From NCBI GenBank assembly GCA_030587365.1, contig JAUQZE010000006.1, forward strand, positions 62,001-126,000: DNA of 64,000 nucleotides. Direction: 5' to 3'. The notes beneath the pieces were generated by a model, which was not told the origin of the DNA, searched no databases, and worked only from the letters and a program-made list of their open reading frames with translations. A program made the position numbers and the translations under genes. The DNA comes from Candidatus Freyarchaeota archaeon. GTDB lineage: Archaea; Asgardarchaeota; Jordiarchaeia; Jordiarchaeales; Jordiarchaeaceae. Shown here piece after piece: positions 17,875 to 26,528 of this stretch (position 1 is its first letter; each line of letters opens with the position of its first letter).

Positions 17875-18381
17875 ATGATTAGAGGAAAGGTTTGGAAGTT
17901 CCCGAACGACGTTAACACAGATTACATTATTCCCGGCAAGTACAAGTTTAAAACACTAGACATGAAGGAACTCGCACAACACGCCATGGAGGGTATAGAT
18001 CCCGACTTCGCTAAAAAGGTGGAGAAAGGAGACAGCATAGTAGCTGGTAAAAACTTCGGCATGGGCTCAAGCCGGGAGCAGGCACCCCTTGTTTTAAAAT
18101 ACGCAGGAGTTTCACTTGTTATAGCCGAAGACTTCGCTCGAATATTCTATAGAAATGCTTTCAACGTAGGATTGCCAGTACTCATCTGCAGAGGAATAAA
18201 CGAAAAAGTTGATCAGGGAGACCTCTTAGAAGTTGATTTAAGAAAGGGGAAAATAGTAAACGTAACCAAAAAAATAGAGATTTCCGCCTCACCTATCCCA
18301 GACTTCCTATTGGAGATGGTTGAATCGGGCGGATTGACAGAGTATTATAAAAAATACGGCCGGTTCCCCTGGGAAAAATAG
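17875..18381 (+). CDS. leuD: 3-isopropylmalate dehydratase / homoaconitase small subunit
   Basis: 168 residues, swivelling domain of the isomerase. Typical segments are NDVNTDYIIPGKY, the GKNFGMGSSREQAP substrate-phosphate loop and the DFARIFYRNAFNVGLP segment. The residues following the Tyr of the specificity loop read YKFKT (23-27) rather than the YLRT, YLRK or YLVY sequences I remember from characterised archaeal enzymes, so the true substrate (isopropylmalate, homoaconitate or other) is left open. Translationally close to leuC (five-base gap). Confidence 0.92.
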   Translation: MIRGKVWKFPNDVNTDYIIPGKYKFKTLDMKELAQHAMEGIDPDFAKKVEKGDSIVAGKNFGMGSSREQAPLVLKYAGVSLVIAEDFARIFYRNAFNVGLPVLICRGINEKVDQGDLLEVDLRKGKIVNVTKKIEISASPIPDFLLEMVESGGLTEYYKKYGRFPWEK

Positions 18382-18420
18382 CTATCATAAATTAAAATAA
18401 TGAATTATGTTTGTTTAGAA

Positions 18421-19452
18421 CTACTCGAGTCTTTTTATTATTTCATCGGTCATTTTATCGTTTGTAGCGGTTCCACCCAAATCGTAGGTCACTACCTTTT
18501 TGTTCGTCGCTCCCTCTAAAAGCACGCTGTCCACAGCCTTCTCTACTTTTTCAGCAAGTGCATCTTCACCGAGATATCTTAGCATCATCACCGAGGATAG
18601 AATCATTGCAGTGGGATTAACCTTCTTTTGACCAGTATACTTGGGAGCTGAACCGTGCACCGCTTCAAACATCGCAAAATTATCACCCATATTCGCTCCA
18701 GGCGCTATTCCAAGTCCACCTATCAAACCAGCCGCAGCATCACTCAGAATGTCACCAAAAAGATTGGACGTCACTATAGTATCGAAGTAAATTGGGTTCG
18801 TTATCATGTACATGTTAGCCCGGTCCACGTATATGTCCTCGTGCTCCAAGTCTGGATAGTCCTCAGCAACTTTGTTAAAAATGTTGGTGAAAAATCCGTC
18901 TGTTAGCTGCAATATGTTTGCCTTGGTAATAAGGGTAACCTTTTTACGCTTCTGTCTTCTCGCCAATTCGAAACCGAAACGAGAGATTCGTTCACAGCCC
19001 TTCCTAGTAAATACTCGTAGCGAAACAAACTCGTCATCACTCATTTTGTATTCTATTCCCTTATAGAGACCCTCAGTATTCTCCCGCACTATAACAAAAT
19101 CAAGGTTAGTAAACTTTGTAGGCACAGATACTCCCGGTCTGCTCTTACAAGGTCTAACATTAGCATAGAGGTCAAGTCTCTGACGAAGAGTAACAGCAAC
19201 ACTCTTCATCTGACTCTCACCCCCACCCATAGGTGTCGTCGTGGGTCCTTTAAGAACACAGTTGCTTTCCCCAATAATTTCCCAAGCGGAATCAGTGACC
19301 TGCTTACCAAATTTCTGAAAAGCCCAGTAACCCGCCTCTATTGGAACCAACTCAGCATCCAGTTCTGCTGCTTCCAACACTTTCCTGGCGCAGCCTATTA
19401 CCTCTGGTCCTGTACCATCGCCCTCAATTAGGGCTATCCTGTATTTCGCCAT
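18421..19452 (-). CDS. Isopropylmalate/(homo)isocitrate dehydrogenase family protein
   Basis: 343 residues from ATG 19450-19452, which has a GGAGGCAG ribosome site upstream; an in-frame ATG nine codons earlier lacks it. Beta-decarboxylating dehydrogenase signatures: GDGTGPEV near the start, RENTEGLYKGIEY, the active-site Lys/Asp region TNPIYFDTIVTSNLFGDILSD, and the cofactor loop VHGSAPKYTG, whose sequence suggests NAD use. Convergent with leuCD with a 40-base gap, so the three likely catalyse successive steps of leucine or a related 2-oxoacid chain-elongation pathway. ENTEGLY is common to isocitrate, homoisocitrate and isopropylmalate enzymes, so the exact substrate is uncertain. Confidence 0.88.
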   Translation of the reverse strand: MAKYRIALIEGDGTGPEVIGCARKVLEAAELDAELVPIEAGYWAFQKFGKQVTDSAWEIIGESNCVLKGPTTTPMGGGESQMKSVAVTLRQRLDLYANVRPCKSRPGVSVPTKFTNLDFVIVRENTEGLYKGIEYKMSDDEFVSLRVFTRKGCERISRFGFELARRQKRKKVTLITKANILQLTDGFFTNIFNKVAEDYPDLEHEDIYVDRANMYMITNPIYFDTIVTSNLFGDILSDAAAGLIGGLGIAPGANMGDNFAMFEAVHGSAPKYTGQKKVNPTAMILSSVMMLRYLGEDALAEKVEKAVDSVLLEGATNKKVVTYDLGGTATNDKMTDEIIKRLE

Positions 19453-19804
19453 AAGTCTGCCTCCGAATCTAGTTCTCATATTCTTTGTATAAAACTTCTT
19501 ATGTTAAGGAATAAATAGGCAGAACTAAAATTCTGAGATATATAAACATGTTCCAAGAATAATTTTTAGTGTTCTTATATTGATTCTTAGCTCCAGTTAT
19601 ATGAATGAGTCAATGAGAATTAAGTGTAAAATATAAAATGTGGAAATAGCTCTTTAATTTATGTTTAGAGCATGGAAAGACCACTAAATTGAATGTATCC
19701 TTCTAGTTAATTTTTAGAGAATGAATCTTCACGAAAGATTTAATATTTATCGCCACGATGTCAGAAGAATGTAATCCGGTTAAAATTTTAAGAGGCAGTG
19801 AAAA
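19453..19804. other. Intergenic region between divergent leuB-like gene and trpS
   Basis: About 350 bases, AT-rich, no gene seen. ATATATAAAC near 19540 reads as a TATA box for the + strand direction or, on the other strand, for the dehydrogenase. A GAGGCAG stretch at 19790-19796 is the likely ribosome site of trpS. Confidence 0.4.
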
Positions 19805-20926
19805 GTGAACAAACCAAATACTCGTAAAACAGTAATAGATCCCTGGGGTTCCACGTATGTAGCAGACTACGCAAAACTCTTTGAGGAATTTGGAATTGAG
19901 CCCTTTGACGAGGAAATAATGAAACGTATCCCAAACCCGAGCAAGTATATGCGTAGAGGCATCGTGTTTGGTCACAGGGGATTCCAAACAATCCTGGAAG
20001 CAATCGAAAAAAAAGAACCATTCGCAGTAATGTCCGGGATAAAGCCGAGTGGTCCTTTCCACTTGGGGTCCCTTCTCACAGCTTCGGAAATTGTATATTT
20101 TCAGAAGGAGTTTGGGGCTAAGGCGTTCTACTGTATTGCGGATATAGAGTCATACGCTGACAATCGAATTCCTTATGAGGAAGCCACAGGTACGGCGGTG
20201 GACAATCTGGCGGATATTTTGGCTTTGGGATTGGATCCTAAAAATGCCTATATATGGCGTCAATCCCAAGAAAAGAGAGTGATGGATTACGCTTTCATCT
20301 TTGGAGCCAATGTCACGACTGCAACTATGAACGCGGTGTACGGCGAGCAGACTAATTTTGGACTCTATAATTCAGCCCTTATACAGTGTGGAGATATCGA
20401 TCTCCCGCAGCATCCTGACTTTGGGGGTCCTAAGCCGGTTGTTGTGCCTGTGGGGCTTGATCAGGATCCTCATATTCGTTTAGTTAGGGATTTGGCTAGG
20501 AGGTTGCAGTCTACTTATGGTTTTGTTCTTCCTAGTGCTACTTTTCACCGTCTTATGAGGGGTTTGGATGGTTCTGAGAAAATGAGTAAGCGGAATCCCA
20601 TGAGCTACTTCGATCTCGACGAGGATTTAGACAGTATAAAATCGAAGGTTATGGACGCGCTTACGGGTGGGAGAGCGACAATCGCCGAGCAGAAAAAGCT
20701 GGGTGGGGAGCCTGAGAAGTGTATGATTCAGGAGTTGTGCATATTCCATTTTGTGGAGGAGGATGAAAAAATAATTGAGGCGCATCAGAACTGTAAAAAC
20801 GGTACTTTGTTATGTGGCGAGCATAAACAAGAAGTTGTCGACATAATTTTCTCATGGATAAAGAAGCATAGAAGGAAGAAGGAGAAAGAGATAGATACTG
20901 CAAGGAAAATATTGAACGTTGGATAA
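19805..20926 (+). CDS. trpS: Tryptophanyl-tRNA synthetase, archaeal type
   Basis: 373 residues from a GTG. Class I aminoacyl-tRNA synthetase that charges tRNA-Trp. The HIGH-equivalent is PFHLGS within MSGIKPSGPFHLGSLLTAS; the KMSKR loop is at residues 259-263. The N-terminal RKTVIDPWGSTYVADY extension and the length match the archaeal/eukaryotic TrpRS group rather than the bacterial one. The C-terminal helices after the KMSKR loop are Lys-rich, as expected for anticodon binding. Confidence 0.95.
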   Translation: MNKPNTRKTVIDPWGSTYVADYAKLFEEFGIEPFDEEIMKRIPNPSKYMRRGIVFGHRGFQTILEAIEKKEPFAVMSGIKPSGPFHLGSLLTASEIVYFQKEFGAKAFYCIADIESYADNRIPYEEATGTAVDNLADILALGLDPKNAYIWRQSQEKRVMDYAFIFGANVTTATMNAVYGEQTNFGLYNSALIQCGDIDLPQHPDFGGPKPVVVPVGLDQDPHIRLVRDLARRLQSTYGFVLPSATFHRLMRGLDGSEKMSKRNPMSYFDLDEDLDSIKSKVMDALTGGRATIAEQKKLGGEPEKCMIQELCIFHFVEEDEKIIEAHQNCKNGTLLCGEHKQEVVDIIFSWIKKHRRKKEKEIDTARKILNVG

Positions 20927-21045
20927 GAAGTAGAATTGTGCAAGAATTTTGTTTATAGAGTAGTGGTATAAGAAGTTAGAATAGTTTAAGACACTTGAGA
21001 AACTTTTATTATAGATTTCCCAAGTACGCCACTTTTTTTAAGGTG

Positions 21046-21669
21046 TCATATTCCTTTTTCCAAAACGCTCTCCAGTATTTTTATACTGAAATTGGTGTCG
21101 CAGCATCCATTCTTCACTAACGGGACGCCTTGAGATGGTACGTCTATTGCTTTTAAGTAATCACGGCCTAGTTTTATTTCGTCGCAGCAGGCTACTCCAA
21201 CAACGCCGTCGTGTCTTTTATTTTCCATTATCTTTCCTATACATGAACCTCCTGGCAGGACGTAGACGGTGTAGCCTTTCTTCTCCCCGAGGGTTGTTGC
21301 CTGGTTGACTTTGCAATCGGGGGAGCAGTGCATGCACCTGTATGAGGCTGTTTCTGTGTCGAATGTGGCGTTGCATCTGCTGTCCATGTACTTTCTGGAG
21401 CAGTGTGGGAGGAGTAAAGCTCTCTTTTTTGTCCTTAAAAATTCATTTCTATGTGAGAGATTTTCGGCATAGTTGTCCATGATATCCTTCACAATCTTAA
21501 CAGAGGCAGAGTTGGGCACTCCGGTAAGCTCGGGCACATTTAATTTTTCAGCTAGATATTTTGCCTTTCTTCCTATTCCCTTATGTGAGTCCCCCTCGAA
21601 GGACTTTGCTATTTCGTAGAATAACGGTTCAGATATCTTTGTGATGTCGAAATTGAATCTGTATGGCAT
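21046..21669 (-). CDS. DUF116 cysteine-rich protein
   Basis: 207 residues. The middle contains a cysteine cluster (LLPHCSRKYMDSRC, then CMHCSPDCKV) followed by a VLPGGSCIGK loop and GVVGVACCDEI, and a final GCCDTNF. This is the DUF116 pattern found in archaea and anaerobic bacteria; the cysteines probably bind Fe-S or zinc. Function is not established. No membrane segment. Single gene converging with trpS. Confidence 0.85.
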   Translation of the reverse strand: MPYRFNFDITKISEPLFYEIAKSFEGDSHKGIGRKAKYLAEKLNVPELTGVPNSASVKIVKDIMDNYAENLSHRNEFLRTKKRALLLPHCSRKYMDSRCNATFDTETASYRCMHCSPDCKVNQATTLGEKKGYTVYVLPGGSCIGKIMENKRHDGVVGVACCDEIKLGRDYLKAIDVPSQGVPLVKNGCCDTNFSIKILESVLEKGI

Positions 21670-21787
21670 ATGATGCCTTAAAATAGTGGCATTAATAAAT
21701 GTTGTTGATAAACAATATTCGCATCCGCTGGAGAGTTTACGTGATTCTATTATTATTTTGGTTGTAAACTTTTTAAAGTGTGGTGGT

Positions 21788-22447
21788 TTACAGGCTTAGG
21801 ATAATTAGGGTGACGGTTATGGTTAACGCTATCGTCCATAGGGTGAGTATTATTATGTGGGCTTCCGTGTTTTTTCTGGTCTTTTCTTGGATTTCTAGGG
21901 TCTTTTTTTCGTAGTTTTTTTTGGTTATTCTTTGAAGGTCTTTTCTGAGGCTTTTTATTGATTTGAGTGTTGTTATCAGGATTTCGTTCTTGTCCTCCGC
22001 GATTTTTGTTTCCAGTGATTCGTAATTTTTACCGATGAGGGTGTAGCATTTGTAGTCTAAATCTTCAATTTTTCCGGTTTGTAAGAATTTAACAGGATCG
22101 ATGACGAGAGCTACGGCTCGGGGGAACATTTTTTGATATTTTTCTTGGGTAGCCGTATCTGTTCTGGACATGAATCCAGCTCCCATTCCGGGATGGCTGT
22201 GCCACCATCCAATTATACTTTCGTTCTCTCCCCTACTGCTCAATTCATCTGCTATTTCCGCCATCTCAGTATTATCCACAACGACATGCCCAGCGGTGCC
22301 CGTGTGCTTGGTCATTGTGCTATCGGTTACTAGGAGTTCTTCTCCAACAATTTTCCCTATCAGGAAACCGGCAGATTCTCTTCTTAGTTCAATTCCTGCA
22401 AAATCTATAATTTTTGATAATGTGGAGGGATAAATTACCACCCTCAT
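21788..22447 (-). CDS. JAMM/MPN-domain metalloprotease with C-terminal membrane anchor
   Basis: 219 residues. The JAMM zinc site is complete in kind: Glu24 in RRESAGF, His83 and His85 in WWHSHPG, Ser94 and Asp97 in MSRTD. The spacing between the second His and the Ser is eight residues instead of the usual seven. The last ~24 residues are a single hydrophobic helix preceded by a Lys/Glu-rich linker, so the catalytic domain should face the cytoplasm as a tail-anchored protein. JAMM enzymes cleave isopeptide bonds of ubiquitin-like modifiers (Rpn11, archaeal HvJAMM1) or related substrates. No E1/E2 or modifier gene is seen nearby. Confidence 0.85.
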   Translation of the reverse strand: MRVVIYPSTLSKIIDFAGIELRRESAGFLIGKIVGEELLVTDSTMTKHTGTAGHVVVDNTEMAEIADELSSRGENESIIGWWHSHPGMGAGFMSRTDTATQEKYQKMFPRAVALVIDPVKFLQTGKIEDLDYKCYTLIGKNYESLETKIAEDKNEILITTLKSIKSLRKDLQRITKKNYEKKTLEIQEKTRKNTEAHIIILTLWTIALTITVTLIILSL

Positions 22448-22577
22448 TAGTCTTCCTCATGGTTTCGTTTGATTTAAACGTGTTCTGCTAAATAAAAAAA
22501 AGTTTCTATGTAGGAAAGGTTTAGCTTGAAAAAATCTTACTCACAATGGGTTAGGATTCTACCTTTTTTACTGAAAA

Positions 22578-23345
22578 TCAGTATATGAAAGCTTCCTTGT
22601 GTTTGTATATGGTATCGAGCACTGTTTGGTATTCTTTTAAGAATTGTTCGAAGGCATCACTTTTTGATGAGATTTTTGGGTATTGTTCTATGATGGTCCA
22701 GTCGGGTTCGATGTTTTTTCTGGTAAATTTCTCTAATTTTTTAGTATCGGCTTTAAGAACCTTGGTAAGTTCGGATTCGTGAAATTTACGTTCCTTTAAT
22801 CCTTTTGCTAGGGGACCGTATACTGCTCTATGCTTTCCTCCAAGGACAAACCTCGCCCTATCTACACCTGAAACAAGGCGTACTTTTGATTTGATAAGAC
22901 TTACTTCGCGTCCCATAGTGATAGGTAGGGCGGCTCGGTGTTTAATTTTGGTTAACTCTTCAGGAATTAGTACTTTACCTTTTTGAACAGATATATTTTC
23001 TATTATTCTTTCTATTTCTTTACTGTTTGAAGTTTCAAGAGGGTCAAATACTTCGGGGCTAATTATGTTAACTAGGGGAGTTGGATCATCTAATCGCATT
23101 TCTGTGGGATCAAAGATTATTATTCCTATTCGCTCTTCCACACGCACGGGTTTACCTAAAGCCTCAGCATTACCCAAAACTATTCCAGGTCCTATTAGAC
23201 AGGATCTTACTGTGGAGCCCCTTAGCAGAGACCAGAGCTGTCTTGAGGTAATTAGTGCATTACCCTGAAAATTTGCTTTTCCAAATTCAAAGTTTAGATC
23301 GGGAATCTGCAAATCCATGAGCCAAAATAATACGTGTTCTTCCAA
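22578..23345 (-). CDS. Protein of unknown function (255 residues), second gene of a pair
   Basis: Not recognised. 255 residues from a TTG placed directly after the stop codon of the preceding gene; an ATG at 23318 (MDLQIPDLNFEFG) is a likely alternative start. The first half is beta-rich with several Gly/Pro turns (LIGPGIVLGN, IGIIIFDPTEM), the second half is charged and helical. No signal peptide, metal motif or nucleotide-binding motif. Immediate coupling to the 427-residue gene indicates that the two products work together. Confidence 0.7.
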   Translation of the reverse strand: MEEHVLFWLMDLQIPDLNFEFGKANFQGNALITSRQLWSLLRGSTVRSCLIGPGIVLGNAEALGKPVRVEERIGIIIFDPTEMRLDDPTPLVNIISPEVFDPLETSNSKEIERIIENISVQKGKVLIPEELTKIKHRAALPITMGREVSLIKSKVRLVSGVDRARFVLGGKHRAVYGPLAKGLKERKFHESELTKVLKADTKKLEKFTRKNIEPDWTIIEQYPKISSKSDAFEQFLKEYQTVLDTIYKHKEAFIY

Positions 23346-24629
23346 CTATTGTTCCTTCTCTTCTAGTTCCTTCTCCTCTATTTCCTTCTCCTCTATTTGT
23401 ATGGGCAAAACTATTTTATCCCACAGGTAATCGGTAATTATCTTCTCTACCCATTCGGAGAGATCTCCTTCATGGTTTTCTAGTTCTTTCTTTATGTATT
23501 TTAGAGCCTCCTCAGTTGTTATCGGAGTTAGATTAAAATCTTGAGATACTTTGTAAAGTATCCGAGCGCCACTTTCTTCTATTCCCTGGCCCTTATTTAG
23601 TAACGCTTTATGCACTTTTCTTACTCGTTCTCGTAAAAAGTTGTCTCTGACCGCTATCACTCTTCTTTTTGCAAAAACAATATCCCTTTCTAGAAAATCA
23701 CAGGGCTCTTTAAGATCAGGACCCACCATGCCGTCTCGCATTATGGGAGGAGTCACAATCAAATAGTCTGAAACTCCAACCGTTGGCTCTGCTGCAATGG
23801 GTTTCGGAGTAACTTCTAAAATTATTTCAGCTACGGCATATGCAGACATTGCTTGAAAAGACTTTTCCAAATCATCTATGAGCACATAAATTTTTTCTAA
23901 GGGGCTCGCAGCATCCTCAGATATCATTTCTTTTATTAGTGAAGGTTTTCTAAGTTTAGTATCAGAATCAAAAATGCTTTTATCGGGAGAAAGCTCAAAA
24001 GCTTCTGAAAATTTTCTGAGTATTCTTATTAATCTTCTTTTTGCTTGCTGTAAAGCAAGAATCGCCTCCGAGTGGGTGGATTTAAGAATTGCTGCGCAGA
24101 AATTAATGGCTACGTCATTGTTATTGGAGGCTTCGTGTGTTTTTTTCCATTTAATTATTACAGGTAGCAAGTGAGTCTCGGCAAGCTTTTTTCTCTCTTG
24201 TAAAACATGCATTACCTTCTCAGCGGGGATACTGCCCTCTCCCTCTATAACTTTTTCTAAATTGTAAAGCTCTCTGGTGTTTTGTATTTTCCTAAACAGG
24301 TCGCTGTAGAGGTATTCTATCCATCGGCCTTCTTGTGCAGCAAAGTCCAGCTCATAGGATAGTACTGGTACCACGGGGCTCCCTATCTGTTTTCTTCTAT
24401 CATATTCCCATAAAATTAGCTCCAATGCTTTTTCGGCGCGTATAACACCATCGAGTTCCAGTTGGTAAGCAACTTTGCATAAACTGACTGGACAATTGAA
24501 AATCTTTGCCAACTCTGCTGGCTTGTCTTCGGGTACCTTACTAGCCCTCTCACCTAGATCCCCGTAGGTGAGTTGGAATTCCTCTATGACCTCCCTGCTG
24601 GCATTTTTTGATTTGCGGAACCAGTGCAA
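23346..24629 (-). CDS. Helical protein of unknown function (427 residues), first gene of a pair
   Basis: Not recognised. 427 residues, predicted almost wholly alpha-helical and highly charged, ending in a repetitive Glu-Lys tail (three EEKE-type units). The opening segment (VIEEFQLTYGDLGERASKVPEDKPAELAK) may include a helix-turn-helix; the middle has long amphipathic helices suited to coiled coils. No catalytic motif seen. It abuts the 255-residue gene with no gap, and the JAMM protease gene follows 130 bases later on the same strand. Confidence 0.75.
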   Translation of the reverse strand: MHWFRKSKNASREVIEEFQLTYGDLGERASKVPEDKPAELAKIFNCPVSLCKVAYQLELDGVIRAEKALELILWEYDRRKQIGSPVVPVLSYELDFAAQEGRWIEYLYSDLFRKIQNTRELYNLEKVIEGEGSIPAEKVMHVLQERKKLAETHLLPVIIKWKKTHEASNNNDVAINFCAAILKSTHSEAILALQQAKRRLIRILRKFSEAFELSPDKSIFDSDTKLRKPSLIKEMISEDAASPLEKIYVLIDDLEKSFQAMSAYAVAEIILEVTPKPIAAEPTVGVSDYLIVTPPIMRDGMVGPDLKEPCDFLERDIVFAKRRVIAVRDNFLRERVRKVHKALLNKGQGIEESGARILYKVSQDFNLTPITTEEALKYIKKELENHEGDLSEWVEKIITDYLWDKIVLPIQIEEKEIEEKELEEKEQ

Positions 24630-24906
24630 ATTATTTCACCACTTGATTAGGAAAAGCGGAGAGCGCTCTTAGTTTTTGTAATGGAAGGCTTTCCCAAAGA
24701 TATGTGAGTCTTGCTTTAGTAAATAAAGAGAAATTTAAATATTAAAGGATTTCGTGTTAGTGCTACAAAACTATAATATAAAGGACTAAACACCCTCGAA
24801 AGTTAAGTAGGAATGGGGAAAATTAAAAAATATATTAAGTATCATTTGCTTTTTCCAAAACCTAAATAAAACTATTCTATCCTTGAAGTTTATTTCAAGA
24901 CGCGAA

Positions 24907-26481
24907 GCTTGGGACAAAATTAGTTTAACTCTTTATATAGGGCTTGTCCCTCAACCGAGGGGTTAGAACGATACCCTTTCACTCTGCATCTCGGCGTTGC
25001 ACTCTTATAAAGCCTGCTGCTACTTTTGTGTCCTCCGCACGCCGTGATGAGTGATTACACTCCCGAAGCTTACTGGAAACGAAGCAACCAGAGCCTACAA
25101 GGAAAGCAGCAACCCTTATCAGAAATCTATCCTTGTGGGTTTAAACGAAGGTTTTATCCCATCAGGCTTAAAAGGCTAATGACCAAAAAAGAGTTAGTGA
25201 GCAAAACCGAAAAGAAAAACCTGGTGCATGGGCGGTGTCGGGGACGACGGTAACCAGAACGGAACGGATCCACCTCAAGCCAAGCGGCAACCTAAGCCAG
25301 CTATGCCACCGCTCCAAGAACCTGTGTAACGAAGCAAACTACACTGTCAGACAAACACTACTCAAGACCGGAAAATGGATACGGTATAACGAACTCGCAG
25401 GGATGCTTAAGGGTTCCGAGAACTATAAAGCCCTCCCTGCACAAACCGCGCAGCAGACCCTAAGAGTCTTAGAAAGGAGCTGGAAATCCTTTTTCAGAGC
25501 CATAAAGGATTGGAAAAAACACCCAAAAAAATACTTCAACCGACCCAAAATGCCCAGATACAAGGAGAAGAGCGGCGAGCACTTGCTGGTTTTCACTAAT
25601 CAGCAGTGCAGAATAAAAAATGGAGAAATCCGGTTTCCTGAAAAAGTGGGTCTTAAGGTTGAAACGAGGCTGGATGAGAAAACAGACCTGAGGGAAATCA
25701 GGATAATTCCCAAGGGTGTGGGTTACTTCCTTGAAGTGGTTTACCAGAAAACTGTAGAAACGCTAAGATTGGATGAGAGCAGAATTGCGGGTATTGATTT
25801 GGGATTGAGAAACATCGCAACCATCGCAAACAACATCGGGGAGAAGCCGATTGCTGTTAAGGGCGGTGTATTAAAGTCCATAAATCAGTACTATAATAAG
25901 GAGCGAGCGAGACTGCAAAGCATTTATGATAAGCAAAAGATTAAGACCCGCTCTAGGCTACAAAAACTGACAGAGAAAAGAAACAGAAAGATCCACGATG
26001 TGTTTCACAAGTTGAGTCATGAAATAGTAGAATGGTGTATTAAACGTGACGTTGGTACAGTAGTGCTTGGTCATAACAATAACTGGAAGCAGAACTCAAA
26101 TCTGGGGAAGAAAAACAATCAGAACTTCGTGCAGATACCATTCAACAATTTGATACGTCAGATCAAGTACAAGGCTGAGGAAGCGGGAATAGCGGTGATA
26201 GAGCAGGAGGAGAATCACACTTCAAAATGCAGCTTCTTAGACGGCGAACCAGTGGAGCACCTTGACGAGTACGCTGGCAGTAAGGTGAGTAGAGGGTTGT
26301 TCCGGAGTTCTAAGGGGATAATAATTAATGCGGACGTGAACGCAGCCTACAACATTATAAGTAAAGCATTCCCGGATGCTTTTGCGGACGGGATAGAGGG
26401 TGTTGGGCTTCACCCGGTTAGAATGGGTTTTGATTCTAACAAAGGATTTTTAAGAAGGGGTAACTAAGTTTGTCCCAAAGC
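24907..26481 (+). mobile_element. TnpB-only insertion element with short inverted ends (complete copy)
   Basis: The element runs from GCTTGGGACAAA at 24907 to the complementary TTTGTCCCAAAGC at 26469-26481, giving inverted ends of about 12 bases. It has a ~330-base noncoding left region with a GGGACAA/TTGTCCC inverted repeat (24911-24950) and a TATA-like TTTATATAG, then one tnpB gene. No transposase (TnpA) gene is present, so it depends on one encoded elsewhere. A 622-base deleted relative lies at 29629-30250. Confidence 0.8.
25235..26467 (+). CDS. tnpB: TnpB-family RNA-guided nuclease homologue (rearranged RuvC site)
   Basis: 410 residues from a GTG. TnpB layout: N-terminal helical/WED-like part, then RuvC motif I with Asp188 in AGIDLGLRN and motif III with Asp367 in INADVNAAYN. 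Canonical TnpB has a catalytic Glu in motif II; here the matching strand reads TVVLGHNN with Gly279, and Glu residues occur instead at 325-326 just before HTSKCSFLD. The four-cysteine zinc finger is reduced to one cysteine. This matches a known TnpB branch with the KCSFLD signature. Whether it cuts DNA is unproven. Ends 14 bases before the right terminus of the element. Confidence 0.9.
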   Translation: MSGTTVTRTERIHLKPSGNLSQLCHRSKNLCNEANYTVRQTLLKTGKWIRYNELAGMLKGSENYKALPAQTAQQTLRVLERSWKSFFRAIKDWKKHPKKYFNRPKMPRYKEKSGEHLLVFTNQQCRIKNGEIRFPEKVGLKVETRLDEKTDLREIRIIPKGVGYFLEVVYQKTVETLRLDESRIAGIDLGLRNIATIANNIGEKPIAVKGGVLKSINQYYNKERARLQSIYDKQKIKTRSRLQKLTEKRNRKIHDVFHKLSHEIVEWCIKRDVGTVVLGHNNNWKQNSNLGKKNNQNFVQIPFNNLIRQIKYKAEEAGIAVIEQEENHTSKCSFLDGEPVEHLDEYAGSKVSRGLFRSSKGIIINADVNAAYNIISKAFPDAFADGIEGVGLHPVRMGFDSNKGFLRRGN

Positions 26482-26528
26482 CTTTAAGTCTTCTATAATA
26501 GTTTTTTCAGAGTTTTCTTAAATCAAGT

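Noticed and set aside
25026..25253. A 75-codon frame in the left region of the TnpB element
   Set aside because: In the deleted copy at 29629-30250 the matching stretch has indels that break the frame while the DNA stays similar, so the region is kept as noncoding sequence, not protein.
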